Shown here piece by piece: positions 55,875 to 64,000 of a stretch of DNA of 64,000 bases. This DNA comes from Platerodrilus igneus (lineage: Eukaryota; Arthropoda; Insecta; Coleoptera; Lycidae): positions 11,744,001 through 11,808,000 of the forward strand of contig JARFIW010001104.1 of the NCBI GenBank assembly GCA_036346225.1, written 5' to 3'. Both the position numbers and the translations under genes were made by a program. Position 1 is the stretch's first letter. Every line of letters starts with the position of its first letter. Below the pieces are notes generated by a model. That model did no database searches and was not told where the DNA came from. It worked only from the letters and a program-made list of their open reading frames with translations.

Positions 55875-57414
55875 GAATTGGCAAACTATTTTCCGTATTT
55901 ATATAATGTTCAATAAAAGGAGTAGCATCTCCCCCTACTTCAAAAATATCTCGGTTATCGCACAAAATTTTCTCTAAAGCGTGCTTCTGTTCTGCCGACA
56001 GAACCGTGCTTTTATCAAAATGCGTACCCGAAACATCGTTTAAATTTACACAATTGGTGTTATTTTCAAAATTTAGCTCATACCGGAGCTCACGATTTTC
56101 ACCAAAATACCAACATTTTCCCGATAAGTTCAGAATAATATTTGCATCAGCGATAAAATCGACGCCAAGTAAAGTATAGTCTGCGTTCGGTAATACAATA
56201 AAAGTTGTGTTCACTTTTTTAGTTTCAACGTAAACGTCAATGTTAGTTACTTTTAACTTTTGAGTTTTTTCACTACCATCTGCTAATTTAATATTTATAA
56301 GTTCATTCCAAAATATTTGACCTTTTTCCAGTAAAAATTTGTAAAGAAACTTACCAGCTACGCTGTGTTTAGCAGCAGTGTCCAAATGACCTGTGCCTTT
56401 AGTACCCAAAATACTTATCTTCAAAATTGGCCTGTTTCTAGGTTGAATTGTTTTAAGGACTTCAGAACCTACGGTGCAGAAGGTTGCTTCCATTGTTGCC
56501 GATTCCACTGTGGTTTCCCTATTAGGACATTTTCCGCGAATATGTCCCGCTTTCCCACAATGGTAACACACAATTTCACTATTAATCGGGACGTTTGTTT
56601 TATTTACCGAACTACCGTTTTGCTTTTCTTCTTTTTTAGTAAGCTTTTCACAATTACTCTTAATGTGGCCAAAAACTTTACAATAACTACAACGAACGCT
56701 TTTATTTTTATCAATAACGACGCGTGCCTTACTATTTATATTTGTAGCACTGTCAATTTCCTTTAAATTTTCTTCCACAACACGAGCTTCTTTAAGCAAA
56801 TTATCAAATGATTTAATACTTTCGCGAGAAACACGTTCACGAATTTTCATATTTAGTAGCCCATAGATCATATCTATTTGTACGGTTGAACTTAGTGTAT
56901 CTGGTGGTAGCTGAGCGATTAAAGCCCTAGCCCTACAAATAAAAATATCCGTCGGGGTAACAAAATCTTGCTCATTAGCAAATAATTCCAGATATATTTT
57001 GTAAGGTGGTTTTTTCGTTCCAAAAGCACCACGTAATGATTGAACTAATTCATCCCATGATTCAATCGAATCTTTGACCCCTTGAAACCAGGTTGCGGCG
57101 AGTCCATCAAGCAACATGGGTAAGCCTCGAATTGCGTTAACATTAGAAATATTCATACAATCCTTAAAAATTTCTATTGCATCAATAAACGCATTTATAT
57201 CCGTTGACTTTGAGCCATCAAATCTAGATTTACAATTAGCGAAACTTCCCTCTTGCACCACCATTGATGTCTGAGAAATGTTTGCGTTTTGCAAGCTTGC
57301 TAATAATTCACGAAATTGTACATCCGACAATGTAATTGATTGAGCCATTTTATCTTTTGTACTTCGCAAATTATAAGTGCATTCACTTGCCGTGTTTACA
57401 ACTTCCTTGTTCAT
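55816..57414 (-). CDS. Gag-protease of the nested Ty3/gypsy element
   Basis: I place the start at the ATG of MNKEVVNTASEC (57414); the frame extends 17 codons further up without an ATG. Capsid region: SRFDGSKSTDINAFIDAIEI, LDGLAATWFQGVKDSIESWD and YLELFANEQDFVTPTDIFIC. Two CCHC knuckles: CSYCKVFGHIKSNC and CYHCGKAGHIRGKC. Protease: GTGHLDTAAKHSVAGKFLYK, with DTAA where DTGA/DSGA is usual, and later NADYTLLGVDFIADANIILN (LLG-D). The last residues IHGPPYRMPPAKK are the usual lead into RT, where the frame leaves at a run of seven A. Acts as capsid, RNA packaging protein and maturation protease. Confidence 0.88.
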   Translation of the reverse strand: MNKEVVNTASECTYNLRSTKDKMAQSITLSDVQFRELLASLQNANISQTSMVVQEGSFANCKSRFDGSKSTDINAFIDAIEIFKDCMNISNVNAIRGLPMLLDGLAATWFQGVKDSIESWDELVQSLRGAFGTKKPPYKIYLELFANEQDFVTPTDIFICRARALIAQLPPDTLSSTVQIDMIYGLLNMKIRERVSRESIKSFDNLLKEARVVEENLKEIDSATNINSKARVVIDKNKSVRCSYCKVFGHIKSNCEKLTKKEEKQNGSSVNKTNVPINSEIVCYHCGKAGHIRGKCPNRETTVESATMEATFCTVGSEVLKTIQPRNRPILKISILGTKGTGHLDTAAKHSVAGKFLYKFLLEKGQIFWNELINIKLADGSEKTQKLKVTNIDVYVETKKVNTTFIVLPNADYTLLGVDFIADANIILNLSGKCWYFGENRELRYELNFENNTNCVNLNDVSGTHFDKSTVLSAEQKHALEKILCDNRDIFEVGGDATPFIEHYINTENSLPIHGPPYRMPPAKKGNFKRGT

Positions 57415-57701
57415 GTGATAACAATTTGTAGATTGTAACAGTATTCCGATATCTTTAAAATGCACAAAATAACCAAGGTTAGAAACAAAATGAAATTTAC
57501 ACGTGTTTTATCAATACACAATAATTAAACGACTTCGTTTTTATCTAACATTAGGCATAACAACTGTGCTCGAAATATCAGTGAATATACCGCGATTTAA
57601 TAAATTTTAACGGTTATACCTACAAGATTGTAAAGTTTTCTTATTCGAAACCGACTGTTTTTGCATAATTATCACCAACGTATTTACTTAAAAAAACATA
57701 A

Positions 57702-57716
57702 CCACGTGGGGCGTCA
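57702..57716 (-). promoter_or_regulatory. primer-binding site of the nested element (tRNA-Lys-like)
   Basis: TGACGCCCCACGTGG on the minus strand, one base from the 5' LTR. It matches 13 of 15 bases of TGGCGCCCAACGTGG, the complement of the tRNA-Lys 3' end. Confidence 0.65.
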
Positions 57717-57717
57717 C

Positions 57718-58016
57718 TGTGACGGATGGTGGGTGGTGTATTCCGTCGTTAAGGTTCTTTTAATGAGGTTAGAAGTAAAACATAGAGATTTATGCAATAC
57801 AATTGGGTAAACATTTAATATTAATACCAAAATAAGCACACAATTGAATGTAAACAGGCTTAAGGCAATCACTGTTGGTTAACAAATATATTATCCGTTT
57901 CGATACAGGTTCGCGAGCTCTACGATGTACACACAACGGCGCGCTATGGACAACTGATCGTGCCAAAAGGGCGTGATAACGAGACGAGGCACACAACACT
58001 GCATGACGGCGTTACA
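57718..58016 (-). repeat. 5' LTR of the nested element (299 bases)
   Basis: Differs from 52869-53166 by three substitutions and one A insertion (AACAAATATATT versus AACAATATATT). Confidence 0.93.
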
Positions 58017-58020
58017 ACCT

Positions 58021-58582
58021 TTATATTTCGATTTAAATACCACAATAAAGGTTAGTTATACGTATTACTTTCAATACGCCAAATAATGTAAAATACCATC
58101 ATAGTTCACTCTCACCCATCACAATAACCTTCATAGTTTATCAACAACAACAAATTCTAAAGCGTTACCTGGAATTTCTTGAAGATCCCTGCTTCATTGA
58201 TGATGCTATTAAGTTGTTTCGTGGTACTGCTCTGTTCCCGCCTCCAGATATTAGTAATTGAACACCCTCTAAGTAATGCTGCAATGCTGATACATCCGAC
58301 TCCAAATCCAATTATTACTCTTCTTTTATTTTAATTTAGATTAATTCACGTTACATAACGTCACTACACGAGCTTGTTAAAAAAAATATAAGTTGCACCT
58401 CAATAAAATTTAGACTTCGGCACTATCCGCGTACAAATTATGAGGCTAATACCGTACTATTTAATTTAAAATAATTTTCTATACTTACAAGCTCGTGGTA
58501 ACTTTCGTACGTAGTCTGAAGCGATCAAAATACTTAGGGTGTTTCAAATTGCTTTGTTTATGGTTAAATTTAACCTTTTAAA
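58021..58582 (-). repeat. 5' LTR of the gag-pro element, outer part
   Basis: Continues the LTR broken at 52868 and matches 48349-48918. It lacks the last bases (GTAGTGGT on the element strand) of the 3' LTR. Confidence 0.8.
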
Positions 58583-59735
58583 TTTAACAACAGGCAAAAG
58601 TCACTCATCAGGTATTTACTCTTAAAATTTCTGATAGTATAACCTGCAGTCACTGTAAATGAGTAAGGTTTTAATTAATTGCACGAAATTTATAAACGTA
58701 CACACAATACGTGCTCACTATTACGTTAAGAATTTCGATAGTAATTTTATTTGTCGAAAACGTTTTCCATTAAACCAAGTAATTTTTTATGTTTAATATT
58801 TGCTTAAGAATGTCTATCATATATTTGTAATGAAAACATGTTGTGTAAAATAGTTGAAAACATAATCGTGTAATAGTGTAAAGACCTTTTTATTGTCGTT
58901 TTTCACAATTAATATGAAAATAATAATTCCAGTTTTGTTATATAATAAATTATTTTTCAATTACCTAGGAGCGTGATTAAAATTCAAGTCCTTTAAAATT
59001 TGATTTTAGTAACCTTCCTTTCAGCTAGTAGTTTAAATAGGTTAAATGGTTAACGTTTGTTAAATTTGTTTTAACAATTGTATACTTAATGATTTCTCGT
59101 GTCAATTTTAGGCCAGAATCATTTCCCTGATCTCAGGTTTTGGCATCCTCTTGTTATCCTTTCTAGGGCTTTTCCCTAGAAACCCCTCAAGATTAGGTTG
59201 TGTCCACGATACTTCCTGATTAAGACATATTGCACACATTATAGCATTCCGGGACCCTCTTCCAACACTTACACCACCCTTCCCACTGAGTTAGTCAACA
59301 ACCATTTTTGTTAGTACAGTGAATGTTTTCGGTACTTCATCGAAACATATTTTTTAATAGGGTACTTCACCGAGTTTTTCTGTGGATTATCGGCTGGATT
59401 TTTCTGGGGCCAAAAATGTACATAACAAGTGGTATTTCCATTTTAAATGATTTTAGCAAATAATAAGATAAATTTTATTGAAACAAAATAAGAAAATGCT
59501 ATTAAAATTTTATAAAAACAAATATAAAATTTATATCTGAATGTACTCTTCGTTTTCAATGACTTCCTTGATGCCGAATTTGTAATATCAATTGAGTCGT
59601 TTGGTTTATAATTAATTAGTCATGAGAGACGAATGTAAGCATCTTAATTTTTAGTATATAAGATGCTCCTGTTCTACTTAAAGTAAATTTCATGTTAAAA
59701 ATATTTCCTGTATGTTTGTTGTGGTTTGTTTAGCA
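58583..59735. other. spacer, nothing recognised
   Basis: A+T-rich; a more G+C-rich piece at 59110-59300 is of unknown origin. Confidence 0.35.
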
Positions 59736-60020
59736 TTCTTCTTAATCTTCTTTGGGAATGAAACCACTCATAGTTTTTAAAATCTAGATCCATGACCTAG
59801 GATCGTTGTCAAAATTTAAAGTTTAAAAATTTTTGCTTAGTGTACTCAAACCAAATATTTCAAACATCAATAAATCAAAGTAACCTTCAATTTATGTCAT
59901 AAACGTCAAACTTGAAGTTTTTATTATTTTGACAACGATCCTAGGTCATGGATCGAAACGTAAATAAAATAGATTTTAAAAACTATGAGTGGTTTCATTC
60001 CCAAAGAAGATTAAGAAGAA
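59736..60020. mobile_element. foldback/MITE-like element, 285 bases
   Basis: Left arm 59736-59815 and right arm 59926-60020 are reverse complements: TTCTTCTTAATCTTCTTTGG, GAAACCACTCATAGTTTTTA and CCATGACCTAGGATCGTTGT with their complements in opposite order. The right arm has about 14 extra bases (AAACGTAAATAAAA). The spacer is about 110 bases. Non-coding. Confidence 0.8.
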
Positions 60021-60359
60021 TTAAAAATATTTGTTTGCATTTATAAGTTCATTCTGAACGAACCTACACCTTAAAGAAGTTCTAGAACACTAGAACGGGT
60101 AAAACGGCTTGCATGTTTGAGTGAACTAAATAGTCGAACTATAGGTTTAAATTAGTGGGGTTTTAGTGAAAAGCCAAACTATGACTAATATCCGAAAGAG
60201 GACAGCAGCTCTTTCAGTACTTAAAGAAGCAAAGACCATAATAGTTTATATGACCTTCTAAGATTCATGGCTGCGATGTGGAAGGCAACGGGAAACCACC
60301 ATATTACCTGCAATATATATAGTGTACCAAAAGCGTTTTTAAAAATGATGGCATCCTCT
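60021..60359. other. spacer, nothing recognised
   Basis: No gene or repeat recognised. Confidence 0.3.
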
Positions 60360-60837
60360 GGGATGTCTTCCATTTGGATCTCTAGCAGGGAACTACTTTG
60401 AAGGATGTGATTGGCAAGCTCGATAAGAAGCAAAGAAGAACCGGGAACATCTTGCGTGTTGGGTCATAGAATGTTAGAAGCATGCAAGTAAGTAAGCTAG
60501 AGATATTGAAAATTGAAATAGATATTAACATTAGACACAGTAGGGATTAGTGAAGTTCAATGGTCAGAGGCGAGGAATTTTTGGAGCAGAGATTTTAGGG
60601 TAATTCATACAGGATCGAAGGATGGAAATTCAGCTGTGGAGATAGTTGGGGGAAAAATAGAACATTGTGTAAAAAGCTACTTACAAAGAACGATAGAGTA
60701 TTCATGCTTAGATTAGAATCTAAACCAGTAAATACGGTAATAATATAAGTTTACACCCACCTCTAGCTAAAGTAAGGATGAGGTAAAAGCAATCTATAAA
60801 GATATCGACGGCATCGAAATAAGGCATGAAAATTTAA
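60360..60837 (+). pseudogene. RTE-like LINE, 5' endonuclease fragment
   Basis: Parallel to 3330-3486 plus 9984-10300. It reads, with several breaks, TLDTVGISEVQWSEARNFW, FRVIHTGSKDGN and, further on, a tract for ENYLQ-like and RLESKPVNTVII-like residues. It breaks off at a point corresponding to GHENLI and meets the inverted fragment that follows. Confidence 0.6.
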
Positions 60838-60970
60838 TCACCATTATCATTAGGTCTTCAGTCCTGGAACTGGTTAGACGCGTGCCATCGTTGTTAACTA
60901 TTTTAAACTAACCTACAGATTTCCCTGAAATTTACACAGTCTGCATCTATCACTATCTGATCTAGGTCTA
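60838..60970 (-). mobile_element. RTE-like LINE, 3' end fragment in opposite orientation
   Basis: The minus strand reads GTGTAGACCTAGATCAGATA, a block for CRLV-like residues, GCACGCGTCTAACCAGTTCC and AGGACTGAAGACCTAATGAT+AATGG. This is the same 3' end as at 42700-42875. The 3' tail touches the + oriented 5' fragment. Confidence 0.6.
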
Positions 60971-60973
60971 CAC

Positions 60974-62850
60974 CATAGGTTCCCAACGGGGGCGGTACCG
61001 CCCCCCAGTGGGCGCTGTAGCTTTCAAAGGGGGCGGTAGCGAGTACAGGGGCAAAAGGGGGGCGTTAGGAGGATCAAGGGGCGTTCGCGACGTACTTACC
61101 TTTTTAGAAAATAAATATATTAAAATACTTTGAAAATACCTAGTTGGCATGAATAGACAGTTTATTTAGCTATCTAAAATGTCTATGTTATTGTTATCGA
61201 GAAAATATACTTTAAAACATTTAATTCAGCATTAGGTCTATGAATACCTAATTCCGTTTAATATTGTCCGCAACAAGTCTTTGCAAGTTGATAAGCAAAG
61301 ACGCGATATGACTTGCTTACAAAGTGCACCGGCATCGCAAACAAGATAAAACATACAAGTTGATGCTTGTATGAAATCAAACGTATAAAAGGCAGGGATA
61401 GCTTAGGAATGTGTTATTATTTTTGTGTGCTTCGCAAATAATCCATGTTCGTGAGTGATAAGTTATATAAATCATTATAACCATTAATTTTATAATTATC
61501 TATAAATTCGTTGAAAAGTTAATTTATTTTAAACCGTGGCAAGTTTTGGATTTCAAAATGTCTGAATCTAAGAAGAAATGCCGGCAGTACAGTCTTTTGT
61601 ATTTGAAATATGGATTTACGCACTCTCCTGTAAACCCATCATTACCCATGTGTTTACTTTGCCAAAAGTTTTCTCAAATGAAGCCATGAAGCCTTCTAGG
61701 CTACAAGAACATTTAAATAAAATGCATACTGATAAAAGGACAAAGATTTGTCCTATTTTCAAGAACTGCAGAAGAAATATTTGAAACAGCCAACTATATC
61801 AAACCTATTTGCGTCGTCTTCTAAACAAGAAGATGATGGACTACGAGCATCATATAACATTTCATTGTTAATCGCAAAAACGGGAAAACCACATACCATT
61901 GGCGAGGAACTTATCTTGCCGGCAGTCAGAGAGGTAATAAAACTGTTCTTCATCATAAGACATCGGCAGATGTCATCAGAAAAATTCCTCTGAGTAATAA
62001 CTCAGTGCAAAGGAGAATAGACGAAATGGCTCAAGACGTTGAAATATCATTATGCGATTACTTAAAACTTGCAATTTTTCCATTCAACTTGATGAATCCA
62101 CTCTACCAAATAACGAAGTACTGCTGTTATCATACGTTCGGTTCATAAAAGACGAAAAATTTATCAAGAGTTATTATTTGCAAAAATTTGGAAACTGATA
62201 CAAAGGGAGAAACGATATTTAATACCATGAGTACGTTTTTCAAGAGAAAGAAATACGTATGCATAATATTTTGTCGGCAGCTACTGATGGTGCTCCAGCA
62301 ATGACGGACGTCATAAGGGTTTCATAGCTCATTTGAAACAAGCAGTACCAAATGTACTCGCTATACATTGTATTATTCATCGTCAGCACTTGGTTGCAAA
62401 AATCTGAACGAACGTTTGCATTCGTCGCTTCATTACGTTATTAGAGCAGTAAATACGATTAGAAGCAATTCATTGCATGACAGATTATTTAGCCAACTTT
62501 GTAGTGAAAATGATGAAGATTACAATCGCTTGCTGCTGCACACAGAAGTTCGTTGGCTCTCAAAAGGTACTTGTTTGAACCGTTTTTCAACTATTTGATT
62601 CAGTACTGGACTTTCTTGAAAACAGAAACGAAAAATTGCGCGAAAACCTGATTATACATAAAATGACATCGCTTATTTGACAGACTTGTTTAAAATATTT
62701 AATGAAGTCAATTTACAATTGCAAGGTGACGAATTGAATTTAATTAAAACAAAAACGTCATAGCTGCTTTTGTGGGAAAACTTCTTCTATTCAAACGAAA
62801 TCTAGGGAGAGGTGAATACAGCCACTTTCCCACATTATCAGCATTGTAAC
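60974..62850 (+). pseudogene. hAT element with decayed BED/ZBED-type transposase gene
   Basis: The left end CATAGGTTCCCAACGGGGGC and the following GGGGGCGG-rich stretch resemble the ends of hAT elements with ZBED/SCAND3-like transposases. Coding starts at ATG 61558 (MSESKKKCRQYSLLYLKYGF); MCLLCQKFS with HLNKMHTDKR forms a BED-like zinc finger. Further blocks, with at least five frame breaks: KTGKPHTIGEELILPAVREV, FSIQLDEST (catalytic D region), AIHCIIHRQHLVAKNLNERL, LLLHTEVRWLSKGTCLNRFS (RW block) and LDFLENRNEKLRENLI. The C-terminal hAT dimerisation domain is not seen, and no matching right terminal repeat was found. Dead copy. Confidence 0.8.
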
Positions 62851-64000
62851 ATCTGCAACTATAAATCTTTGCTTACTTACTTGTCACAACACTTGGACGT
62901 TCTTCATTAGTTTCTGACTTCGGAATCTTAAGCCTGAATTACCGGGTTGGGTTTGCCTTCCAACAGCGACTGATCACCGATCTGCAAATTTAAAGGATTG
63001 AATACAGCTAAAATAAATAAATAGAAATACACTCTAAATACCTCATCTTAAACAAATGGCATTTATTTACTAATTCTGCTAGGGGCATCATAAACAATTT
63101 ATCAATGAACAACTAATTCTACTTTGTCAAATATATACTAATTAAGACCTGAATATTTTGGCCAAAATTTAACGAATACATTTCTAAACATTACTCACCA
63201 GTATCCTGATACTACTTACATTTAAATACAATTCGTATTGCCCAATTGTCTGATATTTGGACATCTTACACAAAGTTAGCAAGATAAAGGCAGTCTCATC
63301 AGGAGTCAAGGGCTGCTGGAGAGCTTTTCGCATTTACACATTTAATGGTGTGCACTTGTTTGATGAATCAGAAACAGCATGTATCTTAAATTAACCAATC
63401 CTATTATTTTTACATTTATTTGCAAAAGTAACTTCGCATATGTAAGGAATCCGGACTCATTTTATTAAAACCTTGTAGTTTAGGGGCACTTATTGTTTTA
63501 ATATTTTTACATTTAATTATATTGTTCACTGTTCCAAGAGTTTCATTCGTGATTTCTGCGAATGTGAATCACCATTGTCCCAGTAATAGTCTTTACACGT
63601 TGGAACCCTCAACGAGTTCCGCACTCTGTTCCTCCAAAATTGCTGCTCAATCCTCACAAAACTATCACGTTTTGTTATTTTTTTAAATAGATTTAACACA
63701 TTTATGAGTTTACCGATTCCTATAACACAACAGAGTCTAGTTTAATTTCAAGCACATCCTTTTGCTTGATAGTTTCAAGCAAATTCCAAAAGTTTGCGAA
63801 TTCCTGCAAGGCAAATATGGCACAACCGCCAAGGGCCAACGGTAAAAAAGAAGGAAAAGCCCTCGCTTGCGTGTTTCTCTGCTATTTATGACTTTTTAGA
63901 ATGGCGGGAATTAACCTGGCGTCGACTAGCTGCTAGCCAATCAAAAAATATTATCCATTTCTAACAAGGGCAATGGAATTTTCCACTGAATATCGTGACA
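62851..64000. other. spacer to the window end, nothing recognised
   Basis: No supported gene or element in the last 1.1 kb. Confidence 0.35.

Larger units (their letters stand above)
52865..58020 (-). mobile_element. Ty3/gypsy LTR retrotransposon nested in the 5' LTR, with ACCT target duplication
   Basis: ACCT at 52865-52868 and 58017-58020 flanks the element; the uninterrupted 3' LTR of the host element shows a single ACCT at the matching place (ATATACACCTTTATATTTCG). LTRs are 298 and 299 bases with 3 substitutions and 1 indel, so insertion is recent. Order on the minus strand: 5' LTR, primer-binding site, gag-protease, RT, RNase H, integrase, polypurine tract, 3' LTR. This pol order is that of Ty3/gypsy. 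There is no env frame. One nonsense codon and one or two frame breaks in RT indicate inactivation, unless the homopolymer breaks are sequence errors. Confidence 0.92.
47721..58582 (-). mobile_element. gag-pro LTR retrotransposon without pol, interrupted by a nested element
   Basis: Minus-strand element. The 3' LTR is 47721-48927; the 5' LTR is 52241-52868 plus 58021-58582, split by a younger element. Internal part 48928-52240 (3.3 kb) carries gag, a protease frame and a low-complexity region, but no reverse transcriptase, RNase H or integrase motif. It must have relied on enzymes in trans. The outer end of the 5' LTR stops about 10 bases short of the 3' LTR copy and no target duplication was found, so the outer edge may be deleted. 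LTR copies differ at scattered positions and by an indel near 48620/58290. Confidence 0.8.

Overview
The window looks like A+T-rich, intron- and repeat-rich nuclear DNA of an arthropod, most likely an insect. I base this on the host exons, on the mix of mobile elements (RTE-like and Jockey/CR1-like LINEs, Penelope-like elements, Ty3/gypsy elements, a tRNA-derived SINE, a BED/ZBED-type hAT, foldback elements) and on long (AT)n tracts. No species can be named. Most short open frames are chance; only two host genes could be recognised.

Host genes. (1) The 3' end of an SMC5 gene lies on the + strand in three exons: 16408-17026 (coiled coil), 38912-39198 (ABC signature and Walker B) and 39250-39378 (C-terminus and stop). 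Splice sites and phases agree. One intron is about 21.9 kb and full of repeats; the next is 51 bp. (2) The last coding exon of a C2H2 zinc-finger gene lies on the minus strand at 46484-46882.

Layout. 1-16.4 kb: LINE fragments, an LTR-like copy, a 2.5 kb inverted duplication around a Penelope-like element, an RTE-like endonuclease fragment and a SINE; probably upstream SMC5 intron or 5' flank. 17-38.9 kb (SMC5 intron): two LTR-like copies ending in arrays that resemble the tRNA-Lys primer-binding site, a Penelope-like copy, a 3.5 kb palindrome made of two more such LTR-like copies, a LINE interrupted by a dimeric SINE with a perfect 13-bp target duplication, and RTE-like reverse transcriptase fragments. 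39.4-46 kb: a foldback element, an RTE-like tail and one LINE inserted in another. 47.7-58.6 kb: a gag-pro LTR retrotransposon without pol on the minus strand, whose 5' LTR is interrupted by a younger Ty3/gypsy element with near-identical 298/299-bp LTRs and a 4-bp target duplication. 59.7-62.9 kb: another foldback element, RTE-like fragments and a decayed hAT transposase gene.

The most unusual signal is a repeat family in which a roughly 1.2 kb LTR ends in one to about six degenerate copies of a tRNA-Lys primer-binding-site unit (core TGGCGCCCAACGTGGGGC), closes with CACAGCA and usually abuts an (AT)n tract. It is seen at 4.0, 19.2, 20.1-20.4, 23.5-23.6 and 26.5-26.8 kb, and in weaker form at the ends of the 47.7/52.2 kb LTRs. 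The copies also share a CAGGTAAC-like motif inside the LTR.
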